Position numbers and translations under genes: made by a program. Below, one piece after another: positions 17,901 to 24,649 of a DNA stretch of 43,569 bases. The stretch lies in assembly GCA_035495855.1 (NCBI GenBank), contig DATJFD010000056.1, positions 1 to 43,569 of the forward strand. The letters are read 5' to 3'. Positions within the stretch are counted from its first letter, which is position 1, and each line of letters begins with the position of its first letter. The stretch comes from JAHFIW01 sp035495855. GTDB taxonomy: Bacteria; Patescibacteriota; Patescibacteriia; SG8-24. The notes beneath the pieces were generated by a model. It saw only the letters and a program-made list of their open reading frames with translations. It was not told the origin of the DNA and did no database searches.

Positions 17901-19898
17901 ACCGCTGCTGGACGTCGAATTGCGGAGCAGGAAGTTGCTGTCGTTGGTGTTCGTGCCGTTGATGGTGAGATGCGTCGGATACACGTTCTCGGCGATCGGC
18001 GGCGCGATGAGCCAGACCTTGGAGTCGCTCCAGCCGCAGTCCGTCTCCCCCGCCCCGCAGGTCGCGACCGTCGCGGAGGTCGTGCCCATCGTGGCGGTGC
18101 TCGTGCCGACCGTCGCGCCGAAGCCGGCGCCGTTGACGGCGAACTTCGAGCCGGGCGCGCCGGTGGACGGATCGAGATAGCAGATGCCGGGATGCGTGGG
18201 GCCACTGACCGAGAAGTCGCTGAGGACGGGGCCGAAGCCGTCGTTCGTGATGTCGGACGGACCGCCTGCCGTGGTCAGTTTGAGCGGACCCGTGACGGAG
18301 CCGGCGGGAACGGCGACCGTGACCTGCGTGTCGGTCCAGGCTTGGGGCGCGCAGGCGACCGCGACGACGTCATCGCTGTCGGGAGCGGTGCCGAGGAAGG
18401 TCACGGTGCCGGGCGCGGCGCCGAAGCCCGTGCCCGTCAGCGTGATGAGCGTGCCGACGCCGCCGCTGCCGGGGCTCACGGATTGGATGAACGGCCTCTC
18501 CGCACACTGATGGGTCGCGGGATCGCAGAAGCCGGAGGCGCAATCGGCGCCGGTCGTGCAGCTCGAACCGTTGCAGGCGCCGCAGGCCCCGCCGCAGTCG
18601 ATCCCCGTCTCGCCGTCCGCCGCGTCCAACGTGTTGTTGCAGCAGTGGGGCGGGTTCACGGTGAAGGGACTTTCCGCCGGCGCGCTCGATTGCGGCACGC
18701 CGTCGCGCGCGATGGCGCGGAGCGTGTGCGCGCCGGGCGAGAGCGGATCGAGGTCGACGTAGACGGTATCGGCGGTGAAGGGATTCGCCATCCCCGCGTT
18801 GGTCGCGCTCGAGAGCGGATCGCCCGCGGCATCGACGAGGTTCGCAGCGCCGCCATCGAGCAGGAAATCGATGCCGGCGACGAGGAAGTCGTCATGGCCG
18901 GTCGCGGTGACCTGCGCCTTGCGGATGAGCGCGGACGCGCAATAGGCCGGCGGCGACACGGGCGCCCCGACGGTCACGGTCGGCGGCTGCACGTCGCGCA
19001 CATCATTGAACGAGACGGCGCGGTCGCAATAGTCGTCGGTGCCGCTCAGCGAGGAGATGTCGGCCGTCTCGAAGGGGCAGAGCAGCGGCCGGCTGAGCAT
19101 GTCATGGATGGCGTTCGTGACGCTGACCTTGTACCAGAAATCATGGTCGAAATCGGTCGGGTCGGTCTCGGCCGACGCGTTCGGCTTGAAGAGGACGCGG
19201 TTGTTGTCGACCGCGAGCGTGCCGGCATAGGCCGCGCCGCAGGCGCCGTTGCTGAAAGGCTGGGGATCGCCGCTGCCGTTCAGCCGGGCATTGCACTTGC
19301 GCACGATGAACGAACTCGGCGTGACGCTGCCGTCCGCGACCGCGGCCGAAAAGTTCACGGTGATGCCGTAATTCTTCGGCCAGCCGCCGTTGCTCGGCCC
19401 CGCGCCCGCAGGCGTGGTGCCCTGGACGCGGAACCCTCCGCCGGGGCCTCCCCCGCCGAAACCTCCCGGTCCCGTGCAGGTCAGTCCGGGCGGGCAGCCG
19501 CCCCCTCCGGGACCCGCTGCCTCTTGGACCGCGCGGAAGATGAACTGCGTGATGGCGAACGCCGACATGATGATCACGAGACCGATGGTGCCGTTGATCA
19601 TCCAGCGCTTCGCGGTCGAGACCTTCTCCTCGCTGCCGCCGGCGGTCATCCAAAGGAAGCCGGCATACAGCATGATGCAGACGGCGATGATGCCGAGGAA
19701 GCCGAGGAAGTAGCTGATGATGCGGCCGATCGTCGTCCGGATGTCGGTCGTGGTCAGGCCGATCGCCGTCGCGTAACCCAAGCCAAGATCAGGGCCGCCG
19801 GTCCCCTGCGCGAAGGCGGCCGCCGGAGCATACAGGAACGCGACGGCACATGCCGCCGCAGCGTTCCTTATCCAGGTCGAGATGTTCTTGGGTCGCAT
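8949..19898 (-). CDS. Giant secreted Cys-rich protein with VirB2/TrbC-like pilin N-terminus
   Basis: Single frame of 3649 residues. A signal peptide (about 1-30, ends AFAQG) is followed by a two-helix segment like VirB2/TrbC pilins (helices about 62-87 and 101-124, with GGSEEKVSTAKRWM between). After a Gly-rich linker come Ig-like regions, four IPT/TIG-type repeats (starts near 468, 572, 666, 773; motif G-S-G-F-G), more Ig-like regions, and Cys-rich DUF4215-type repeats near 1466-1700 and 2890-3155 (CGDG...EECDDGN). A segment near 2537-2640 (LQSIRSQLIAKKNATGKFPT...LPTDPLNRHG) resembles the soluble part of pseudopilins. A MopE-like metal motif (CNDIDEDCNG) near 3340 and a beta-rich C-terminal domain complete it. 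It lies 15 bases after the 790-residue paralogue. An adhesive surface role is inferred; the domain limits are approximate. Confidence 0.88.
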   Translation of the reverse strand: MRPKNISTWIRNAAAACAVAFLYAPAAAFAQGTGGPDLGLGYATAIGLTTTDIRTTIGRIISYFLGFLGIIAVCIMLYAGFLWMTAGGSEEKVSTAKRWMINGTIGLVIIMSAFAITQFIFRAVQEAAGPGGGGCPPGLTCTGPGGFGGGGPGGGFRVQGTTPAGAGPSNGGWPKNYGITVNFSAAVADGSVTPSSFIVRKCNARLNGSGDPQPFSNGACGAAYAGTLAVDNNRVLFKPNASAETDPTDFDHDFWYKVSVTNAIHDMLSRPLLCPFETADISSLSGTDDYCDRAVSFNDVRDVQPPTVTVGAPVSPPAYCASALIRKAQVTATGHDDFLVAGIDFLLDGGAANLVDAAGDPLSSATNAGMANPFTADTVYVDLDPLSPGAHTLRAIARDGVPQSSAPAESPFTVNPPHCCNNTLDAADGETGIDCGGACGACNGSSCTTGADCASGFCDPATHQCAERPFIQSVSPGSGGVGTLITLTGTGFGAAPGTVTFLGTAPDSDDVVAVACAPQAWTDTQVTVAVPAGSVTGPLKLTTAGGPSDITNDGFGPVLSDFSVSGPTHPGICYLDPSTGAPGSKFAVNGAGFGATVGTSTATMGTTSATVATCGAGETDCGWSDSKVWLIAPPIAENVYPTHLTINGTNTNDSNFLLRNSTSSSGPHVTAVIPESGPVGSYVTIQGSGFGSLKGTVKLKFGADTAITDDPACDNNWHDNYIIIKVPPAYQDSTPVNVSAGGVAHKVQVVTAPPARNSNDDVLFKITNEAPRPGICSITPDNGPAGNMVVLEGEGFGAGPGNPTADPRFAVQFFKTQAKHCLKPPFSACTNVGAVCSNPAEGICIVNSVPSSGYPSWSGNSVTSLVAATSVTGPVYLISNNQLSSNAVPFTVQDCNQAGGVCPGGETCCANGSCQASCLPVARNSAYSWRFSTNVLPVLPRVVERAVCSATSIPPVPQSPSPYKDSTDACKNAMLFFEFNRVLDTASFDNNSVKVEECGTGASPVCTATVPLNPFSSPGTFASCDSLDPTQCKTFETRPANAYNGGTHYFKRNTWYRVTLVSSPGGVGLKETGAAGRYLDGDDDGSQGGNYVYDFRVRDSDDPCQVSNVYVDAPVATIQQDQDPVNFNAGLWGGNCNRLQCGPTEPYAIGWSKIGPYLSLMAPLNAACTQPTKGVQETSPGSPTPLTASVTPLNAPPPGGTPTGPVKEGHSDITVKFADPRVIDVTPKADCTQACINADVMATFNVPMDPTTFTGSTVVIKRCRNASCTAPFAPDLGGPTPSVQAIPDDGLAPDLVTVLHKHVTIVMTGGDFLPGTFYRVSIEGGPTGVKSRSGVQLAGLNDGSWYTWKFRTKDDPTACSVARTQLTPGRAIMQYVGDRKSFTAVPFGSPDECSTTGQQLRATSYSWIWDFDAPTPNRVLRGYFSGSTSLPIYNHAAPGDLVDAKPVPKNGCNGQCLLTGSQNTVPQCGNGAIDSQWEECDDGNNVNNDACSNNCLLNGTQAPTCGNHTLDAGESCEMISDGAGGFIWPNGCKQPGTVVEGFFDNIGCVFTGSSTAAGSVCGDGFQSDGEACDDGNAGNGDGCSSNCLKEGTLRSCLDVGPGEACVNFCGNGRVEPGEDPACEPAPGAAGCSAQTCLKQGTAPCTGGSHCCGNGVDDVAFGEDPGCDTDPQRAEFCTDRCLYKGSSAFYTAPSFCSDGIVGKGEKDVCEPSNYTGADHPKTDPYQAVSAEPQAGFDPATPAGSITNVKATVTGVPDADAGRSNVTLACNCKNEPPSSQDSYCYNLNPGLNLACADSGCCTPRPTVTYVQPTVFNSCRNPQIALTFDAVMNGGSISQHMLVGYNNGTAPCPAGSTELSYAGGVLRPAGFWQRLWNGVLAFFRDFVLRPVFGSPPSAPSPAEQAERYCSVTGSITTVEEGPALSRHSKTYFNVVRALPANKYVRIQLDAGVKSAAGVPLSTPYRAYFGTGPTICTIDKVDVSPPSVLLSTKSDRQTVSAAGISASGQAIVPTLDYNWEWDWTLPGVPAPPTIPPAIVIEPRQSNITQCALGAVCTSGGGCPCTISGSTCTVANGSATCNVTATATLGFADIRVRGADPADVPAGVQPHNSSSAEPVEAVAHLINPNGTAFSIACTLGATCTSGGGCPCTVSATSCTVPNGQITCNATSPGISSITTSGNGHATVLLCQKPWPHYQTCAGGILDIPWVAGTNNGTCTADTWFPFYDELTNVEFYYCRDPGSAPAAGAPSAMAAPHDTVADAGAPKKRTTRLLAADVGALPCLKEGPALVLNPGQDILREYLFTYETNPAKCPGGPDPSTGKWINDAVGIRFSTNLTHKSISDWYAGKGFRGAPLKTKVNGYEALQEGRTMYVNTASKQGTGSLFTNVDVLSYSDGAQPETVGIFNQVLGFVNFNRNAELTNFGICRKGELRSFAVVKCNTNNDCQLNAAGLPVPGREGYSCDAASGDCQVRRCAGGDNAGKDCRNDTECAAGGGTCGTPTATPWAGVSIACDADVDCQVDAAGAPIPGRGLYKCDVPKSKIVRDVARWSALQSIRSQLIAKKNATGKFPTLDAGTFLRAQTNSRWPSWSAALGNPLGVTLPTDPLNRHGVCGDPNYDRATCWNDKSRLYMCPFDSHVFEYRSIGGEDFQLRNDFEYKNVNGFADTWSGGTCLEHNTTLGDCTGDASGQCAGTCSDSAVNSGSSCMGDGDCSGGTCLFSGGKCNYREGKIFIGHGSNPFTGQMCSGATVGVGGVCGDGILKSQGACSGGHCTGNPASTCLTNSDCTEDCEVGQTRGVSCDADPTGSTRAGSARQVCNNICHWVDLGKCSANATNPGVDCRVNSECLGAGAFCVLNYATTCVNCGRCVGGTSNGNNCSTNGDCPGAPAGVCTTACVGGQCGDGVRQNPPETCDDGPLNGTYGHCNANCNGYANSCGDGKKQPNESCDCKEKNGQYAFNGILSTAPEPGVGGSPACATSGISAPTCSWDCQAAGPRCGDGVINAGEKCDGGFEEFKGYCNDNDDPNQTTGCDNAGQCPDLGTCSAAHCTNAPGKSCATNDDCVKVCGHFCPTPEQKQRRECTPNIASSAADDATACTWGVWSCTAPGSCGNGKKETGEECDDGNTTNTDSCVIDPGKSYMCRTARCGDGYINPGTGEECDDGTSNGRPCVPEYGLSCTYCSGACRTLTLSGGFCGDGLIQDSTWNPPPGPSQVEECDGSTGLGSDWVCVGKAQQFKSYGKYMGQALCSPSNCHRGCSSADAGPCANLVGTNTDGDTCGAGTGPGCQTPGSGKLLYDVCDPDKDNDGVPGDLDCDDKNKNIHGAYHYEWDDDTGHHAYTIPAATEQCNDIDEDCNGIKEQHLVANGKVIDVQTGGGLAGGKIEVDCGSTKITETSTFSPTGAWSIDYWFDSAMCTGSTQWKIKLVSPDPLCPATNEQAYSYSINSCLTASNVDFEVTKKPPDGTVRATITWSSDVDLDFHAYASSGVHLYYGSGGAGTGYTASVNDGGSLYTLDVDDQGSSTGYYNPGGIETITIPRKAGVTYDFAIQDYAHRSGGGNFGTYGLKMRVYYDNCNTYRPEDFGSMSFLNAPDKARVGYIRAADVSLPASGGGGCGNRYAYCCYPGTNPGPCPFVCSTLGGHDADDATWSEHDCRPAE

Positions 19899-19913
19899 GG
19901 CGGTGGGAGGCTT

Positions 19914-22286
19914 TTACGGGGCGCAATCGGTGACGAGCGCGCTGTCCGCCGTGCCGGTCCTCTGGCAGCAGGACAATTGTCCCGGCCCCAGAGTGCATTC
20001 GGATGCCGCGGGCGCCGGCTTATAGACGCTCGGCCAGAAACAGTTCTGCTTCGTGTCCCTCATCTGCGCCCGCGCGATCGGGGCGTACACCGGGATATTA
20101 TCCGGATAAAGCTGGATATCCGTTTCAGTATATCCGAGATCGTTCGCCGAATAAAACGCCCTGAACGGATGGACGAACTTGGTCTTGGTCACGTAGGTGC
20201 CCGATCCGGGCGGATCCTCGAACGGCAAGCCGGCGTCGATGAAGAAACCCGGCGGGTCGATCTCCGTGCATGCGCAGGTCGAGGCCGGCGGCCCGGGGCA
20301 GGCGGCCGCGGCGTTCTTGGCGCATTCCTTGGACCGCAGTACCAGCGTGGAGGTCGGCGAGGTGTAGGTGCCGGAGAGCTCGTCGAACCCGCCGCTGCGC
20401 ATCGACCCGATGCTCATCGTCTTGCTCCAGGTGAGCGAAGGCTGGAGCGACGGAGGGACGTTCGAAGGACCGCCGGCGGAGTAATCGAGCGATTCGGGCG
20501 GCGGCGTGTTGGGATCGAGCCCCGTGACCTTGGGGACGACGAGATCGATGTTGGAACCGACCTTGTAGGCCCAGCGCGCGGTGTCGCTGACGGTCGAAAG
20601 CACGGCCAGGTCCGTCGGGGGATCGTTGCGGTAGTAATCGAGGGCCCTGCCGCCCGGCTGCGCCGGCGCCTGCGGACCCTGGGCCGTCCCGTCGTTGTTG
20701 CCGTCGAGAGAATTTCCGACCATGTCCTCCACACCGTTGTCCTGCACGGCCGCCGGAGGCTGGCTGCCGATGGTGGCGGCGAGCGTGCGGACCGTCAGGT
20801 CGACGTTCTTCGGCAGGCAATAGACCTGCTCTCCGCAGGAATTCTCGGACACGCCTTCGCAGGCGGTGCTGGGCGTGAACTCGGCGGTCCGATAACGGTT
20901 GCCGAGGGCCAGCGAACCGTCGACCGTGCCGATGGCGCCGGTGTTGAACACGCACTTGGTCGGGTCGGCGGCCGCGCCCGGAGCAGCGCTGTACGTCCCC
21001 GTCTGGCATTGCGCCTTCACTTCGACGTTGGAGAAGCCGCCGCCGGTGCCGATGACGCCGCTCGCGGTGGTCGGATCGACCGCCTCGTCGAAATAGATCT
21101 GGAGCAGCTGGTTGCGATCGAGGATCGAACCGGGAGGCGTGCCCGGGACCGGCGTCGTGAACGGCACGAGCGCCACGATGCGGGGCGGCGTGGTATCGAG
21201 CAGCGTGCCCGTCGTGAAGGTCCAGTAGTAACCGCCGTCCGCGAAGGTGCGGCCGAAGCCGACTTCCGCGGTCGGTTCACCGCCGGCCGGAGGAGCCGCC
21301 CAGACCTTGATGCCGTTGTCTCCCCCGCGCAGCGCCACGCGGTAGTTCATGTTCGTGGAGGGGCTGCCGATGGCCGTGACCGGCTTGAAGACGAGCGTCT
21401 GATACTGCAGCGGGTCGATCGGCTCGGTAACGGTCGTGAGCTTGGCGGTCGGCGCGGGACTGACGATCGCGGCGGCGTCCGGATAGCGGTTATTGAACTG
21501 TTCGTCGAGCGTGCCGCTGCCCGCCGGGGCGAGACCTTCGGCGGGGATGAGCTTGATGTTGGCGGTGTTCAGCTCGAAGACCGGATTGGAGAGCGATGAA
21601 ACGAGCGGGTCGCTCGGGCAGGGCGGATCGCCCACGCACAGGCGATCGTCCGCGACGGTGAAGGTGTCGTTGTCGTCGTAATGCTTGATGACCGTCGAGC
21701 GGACGAGCGGCTTCTTGAAGGTGATGGCGACCTTGGTGTTGCGCGGCACGTCGGACTGGCCGGGTTCCGGATAGTGATAATCGATGATGCCGTTGCCGAG
21801 CGCGTCGTTGCCGCGATTGCCGGAGAAGAGCGCCGTGAGCCGCGTGTTCGGACCGCTCGATCCGCCGACCGGCGGGAGCGCGCCGACGGCGCGGAGCAGG
21901 AAATCGACGATGGCGTAGGCGGACACGATGATGACGAGGCCGATGACCGCGTTGGTCATGATCTTCTTGGCCTTGTCGATCTTCTCGGGATTCCCGGCCG
22001 AGGTCATCCAGAGGTAGCCGGCGTAGATCATGAGCGAGACGGCGATGATGCCGAGCAGGCCCATGAAGTAACGGAGGATGCGGCCGACGTAGGTGCGGAT
22101 GTCGACGGTCGAGAGGCCGGTCGAGGACGCGAAGTTCAGGCCGATCTCGACCGCGTGCGTGACGTGCGCGTGCCCGGCCCAGAGGATGGCGGCAAAAAGA
22201 AAAACCGCGAACGCCTTGAGCGCGGTCTTTCTTTCATGCAGCCATCCGGGCTGCCCGTTCTTTCGGTTCGCACTCCTTCCAAGCAT
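19914..22286 (-). CDS. Secreted protein with VirB2/TrbC-like pilin N-terminus, paralogue of the giant protein
   Basis: 790 residues from the ATG at 22286. A 24-residue basic leader precedes the hydrophobic signal core (KAFAVFLFAAILWAGHA). The pilin-like pair of helices (about 72-94 and 111-133, with GNPEKIDKAKKIM between) closely matches the first domain of the giant protein downstream. Beyond the linker are bacterial Ig-like/Big_5-type segments (TKVAITFKKPLVRSTVIKHY; NQLLQIYFDEAVDPTT; PSLTWSKTMSIGSMRSGG). Pairs of Cys are scattered (CEGVSENSCGEQVYC) and a CC-containing segment closes the protein (LGPGQLSCCQRTG). It has no enzyme motif. It starts 48 bases after yqeY and ends 15 bases before the giant gene, so the two are one transcription unit. 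Confidence 0.88.
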   Translation of the reverse strand: MLGRSANRKNGQPGWLHERKTALKAFAVFLFAAILWAGHAHVTHAVEIGLNFASSTGLSTVDIRTYVGRILRYFMGLLGIIAVSLMIYAGYLWMTSAGNPEKIDKAKKIMTNAVIGLVIIVSAYAIVDFLLRAVGALPPVGGSSGPNTRLTALFSGNRGNDALGNGIIDYHYPEPGQSDVPRNTKVAITFKKPLVRSTVIKHYDDNDTFTVADDRLCVGDPPCPSDPLVSSLSNPVFELNTANIKLIPAEGLAPAGSGTLDEQFNNRYPDAAAIVSPAPTAKLTTVTEPIDPLQYQTLVFKPVTAIGSPSTNMNYRVALRGGDNGIKVWAAPPAGGEPTAEVGFGRTFADGGYYWTFTTGTLLDTTPPRIVALVPFTTPVPGTPPGSILDRNQLLQIYFDEAVDPTTASGVIGTGGGFSNVEVKAQCQTGTYSAAPGAAADPTKCVFNTGAIGTVDGSLALGNRYRTAEFTPSTACEGVSENSCGEQVYCLPKNVDLTVRTLAATIGSQPPAAVQDNGVEDMVGNSLDGNNDGTAQGPQAPAQPGGRALDYYRNDPPTDLAVLSTVSDTARWAYKVGSNIDLVVPKVTGLDPNTPPPESLDYSAGGPSNVPPSLQPSLTWSKTMSIGSMRSGGFDELSGTYTSPTSTLVLRSKECAKNAAAACPGPPASTCACTEIDPPGFFIDAGLPFEDPPGSGTYVTKTKFVHPFRAFYSANDLGYTETDIQLYPDNIPVYAPIARAQMRDTKQNCFWPSVYKPAPAASECTLGPGQLSCCQRTGTADSALVTDCAP

Positions 22287-22334
22287 GGGAGAAGGGTAAG
22301 GATCGAAGCGGGTTTCTTTTCTTGTGAGAACGGT

Positions 22335-22790
22335 TCAGGACTTGGCTTCGGCGAGCGCCTCTTTCACGGCCTTGCTCACCTTGCCGCCCTCGGCCCTTCC
22401 TTTGGCCTCTTCCATCACTTCCTTCATGAGCCTCCCGAAATCCTTGTCGGTCAGCGGGCCCATGGCCGCCATCTTCTGTCGCACGATCGCTTTCAGGCCT
22501 TCGTCATCGAGCTGTTCGGGGAGGTAGGCCTTGAGCAGTTCGAGCTCCTGGCGCGCCTGCGCGGCCAGGTCTTCCCTGCCGCCGGCCACATACGAGTCCA
22601 GTCCGTCCTTGAGCTTCTTGGCCTCCTTGCCGATGACGTCGATGACCTCGGCTTCCTCGAGCGGCCTCATCTTCTCGATCTCCGCGTTCTTGAGCGCAGC
22701 GCGAAGCATCCGCAGCGTTGACACGGCGGATGCGTTTCGCGCTTTGAGCTCCTTGGTGAAGTCTTGTTCGATGCGCTCTCGAGTGGTCAT
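22335..22790 (-). CDS. yqeY: GatB/YqeY domain protein
   Basis: A 151-residue soluble helical protein of the YqeY family, related to the C-terminal tRNA-binding tail of GatB. Its exact role is unknown, although a link to tRNA-dependent amidotransferase is assumed. Family features are clear: the N-terminal IEQDFTKELKARNASAVSTLRMLRAALKN, the central KEAKKLKDGLDSYVAGGREDLAAQ, LEAYLPEQL-like LLKAYLPEQLDDE, and the C-terminal DFGRLMKEVMEEAKGRAEGGKVSKAVKEAL. It follows rpsU by 44 bases, an adjacency common in bacteria. Confidence 0.93.
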   Translation of the reverse strand: MTTRERIEQDFTKELKARNASAVSTLRMLRAALKNAEIEKMRPLEEAEVIDVIGKEAKKLKDGLDSYVAGGREDLAAQARQELELLKAYLPEQLDDEGLKAIVRQKMAAMGPLTDKDFGRLMKEVMEEAKGRAEGGKVSKAVKEALAEAKS

Positions 22791-22834
22791 CGTGGTTGCG
22801 CGGAAGCACGCCGCGCGCTACGACTGCCGGTCGT

Positions 22835-23086
22835 CTAACGACGACCCGACCTCTTCGGCCGGAAATCCTCTTCGGTCGCCTGACCTGTCTTGATCAGGAA
22901 TTCGCGTTTCGCCTTGAGGTACTCCCGACGGAGGGCCGCTTCTCGCTGCGCGGTCTTGCTCTTCGGCCGCGCGTAGTACCGGATCTTCTTGGCCTGCAGA
23001 AGCTTGCCGCTGTCCTGGACCTTCCGGCTGAACCGGCGCAACAGACTTTCAAAGCTCTCTCCCTTTTTCCGTTTCACTTCAGCCAC
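22835..23086 (-). CDS. rpsU: Ribosomal protein S21 (bS21)
   Basis: A small basic 30S subunit protein near the 16S rRNA 3' end, which influences initiation. Its 83 residues are slightly longer than the E. coli protein because of a basic C-terminal tail (FRPKRSGRR). The core VKRKKGESFESLLRRFSRKVQDSGKLL and the EALRREYLKAKREFL-type helix are typical. A TTGACG-17-TACCAT promoter lies about 55 bases upstream. It is followed by yqeY and probably shares its transcript. Confidence 0.93.
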   Translation of the reverse strand: MAEVKRKKGESFESLLRRFSRKVQDSGKLLQAKKIRYYARPKSKTAQREAALRREYLKAKREFLIKTGQATEEDFRPKRSGRR

Positions 23087-23141
23087 AAATAGTCACCTCT
23101 CTTTCTTGTGCCCTGAGGCACGGGATGTTCCTCCACCGATA

Positions 23142-23170
23142 ATGGTACCGGACGCAGCGTGGAGCGTCAA
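23142..23170 (-). promoter_or_regulatory. Sigma-70-like promoter of rpsU
   Basis: On the minus strand TTGACG (23165-23170), a 17-bp spacer and TACCAT (23142-23147). The predicted leader is about 50 bases. Confidence 0.65.
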
Positions 23171-23176
23171 ATGCCT

Positions 23177-23198
23177 GAAAAGCGGCCAAAACAGGCCG
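23177..23198 (-). terminator. Short terminator-like hairpin after hisS
   Basis: A 5-bp stem CGGCC/GGCCG with a 6-base loop is followed on the minus strand by CTTTTC, five bases after the hisS stop. It is weak but well placed. Confidence 0.5.
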
Positions 23199-23202
23199 AA
23201 AA

Positions 23203-24609
23203 TCAGACTTTTCCGAGCTTCTTCTTGATCTCCTGTCCGGCCTTATCGTAGAGGACGATCTCCTGCATGCCGGATTCCATGTCGCGGATGAGGATGGTCC
23301 CGTCGAGGACCTCCTTCTGGCCGAGGATGACCGTGTACTTGGCGCCGAGGCGGTTGGCGATCTCGAGCTGGCCTTTGAGGGCGCCCTTCGAGAAGTTCGC
23401 GGCGGCCTGCACGCCGGCGGCGCGCAGTTCCTCGAACAGCATGAACGCCTTGCGGCGGGCTTGGTCGCCGAGCTGCGCCAGGAACACGTCCGGGCGGCGC
23501 TCGTCCTTGGGTTCGATCTGCTGGGCCTTCAACTGGAGGATGACGCGCTCCACGCCGATGCCGAAACCGCAGGCGGGCGTCGGGCGGCCGCCGAGCTGTT
23601 CCACGAGGTTGTCGTAGCGGCCTCCCCCGCCGAGCGCGGTCTGGCCGGCTTCGGGGCTCTCGTCCGCGAGCATGATCTCGAACACCGTGCGGTTGTAGTA
23701 ATCGAAGCCGCGCACGAGGTGCGGATCGAGGACGTAGGGAACCTGCAGGTCGTCCAGGTACTCGAGCACGCGCATCAGGTGGTTCTTGCACTCCTCATCG
23801 AGGAAATCGACGATGTGCGGCGCGGCTTCCTTGATCGGCTGGCAGGACGCTTCCTTGCAGTCGAGCAGGCGCAGCGGGTTCTTGGCGAGCCGGCGCTTGC
23901 AGTCCTCGCACAGCTGGCTGCGCTTGGTGCGGTAGTACGCGGAGAGCTCCGACTGGTAGCCCTGCCGGCACTGGTTGCAGCCGAGGCTGTTGATGTGGAT
24001 GGCGGTCTTGATGCCGAGCTCCTTGTAGAACAGGTACGCGAGCAGGATGACCTCGCAGTCCTGCACCGGGCTCGGATCGCCGAAGACCTCCACGCCGAAC
24101 TGGTGGTGCTGGCGGAAGCGGCCGTGCTGCGGACGCTCATACCGGAACATCGGGCCCCAGTAGTAGAGCTTCACCGGCTGCGGCAGGTTGACCATGCCGT
24201 GGTTCACGTAGGCGCGGACCAGCGGCGCGGTGCCTTCGGGGCGCAGCGAGACGTTGTCGTTGCCCTTGTCGAGGAAGGAGAACATCTCTTTCTCGACGAC
24301 GTCGCTCTGCTTGCCGGCGGAGCGGACGAACAGCGAGGTCTCTTCAAGGATGGGGGTGTCCAGGCGCTCGTAGCCGTAGGCGGCGGTGAGCTCCTCGACC
24401 TTCCTATATATGTGGCGCCAATAGCGCTGCTCGCTGGGGACGATGTCCCGCATGCCGCGCAGCGTCTGGGGGGTGGCGCGACCGCCGGTCGGCTTCGGTG
24501 CCTGGGCGGCCGGGTCGCCGGCCGGAGCGGAGGTCTTCTGCGGCCTCGGCTTCTTGGCGGCAGCGGCCTTCGGCTTGGCGGCAGTGGCTTTCTTGGTTTT
24601 GGTCGTCAT
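23203..24609 (-). CDS. hisS: Histidyl-tRNA synthetase
   Basis: Charges tRNA-His with histidine. The 468 residues include an unusual N-terminal extension of about 45 residues rich in Lys, Ala and Pro (MTTKTKKATAAKPKAAAAKK...). The normal start of the fold is at TPQTLRGMRDIVPSEQ. Class II motif 2 (FRYERPQHGRFRQHHQFGVEVFG), the His-specific RGFDYYNRTVFE and motif 3 (GFGIGVERVIL) are present. A Cys cluster (GCNQCR, CEDCK, CKEASC) in the insertion domain is a common feature of bacterial enzymes. The C-terminal anticodon-binding domain starts near 370. It lies 40 bases after lepB. Confidence 0.96.
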   Translation of the reverse strand: MTTKTKKATAAKPKAAAAKKPRPQKTSAPAGDPAAQAPKPTGGRATPQTLRGMRDIVPSEQRYWRHIYRKVEELTAAYGYERLDTPILEETSLFVRSAGKQSDVVEKEMFSFLDKGNDNVSLRPEGTAPLVRAYVNHGMVNLPQPVKLYYWGPMFRYERPQHGRFRQHHQFGVEVFGDPSPVQDCEVILLAYLFYKELGIKTAIHINSLGCNQCRQGYQSELSAYYRTKRSQLCEDCKRRLAKNPLRLLDCKEASCQPIKEAAPHIVDFLDEECKNHLMRVLEYLDDLQVPYVLDPHLVRGFDYYNRTVFEIMLADESPEAGQTALGGGGRYDNLVEQLGGRPTPACGFGIGVERVILQLKAQQIEPKDERRPDVFLAQLGDQARRKAFMLFEELRAAGVQAAANFSKGALKGQLEIANRLGAKYTVILGQKEVLDGTILIRDMESGMQEIVLYDKAGQEIKKKLGKV

Positions 24610-24649
24610 ACGGTTTGCGAGAAATGGCTAACGTTCGCGGAATTTCAAC

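Noticed and set aside
9663..21599. An uninterrupted plus-strand frame of 3978 codons antisense to both giant genes
   Set aside because: Its translation is low-complexity Arg/Ala/Gly/Asp/Val, has no signal peptide or domain, and crosses the boundary of two well-supported genes. It reflects GC-rich codon bias that removes stop codons from the opposite strand.
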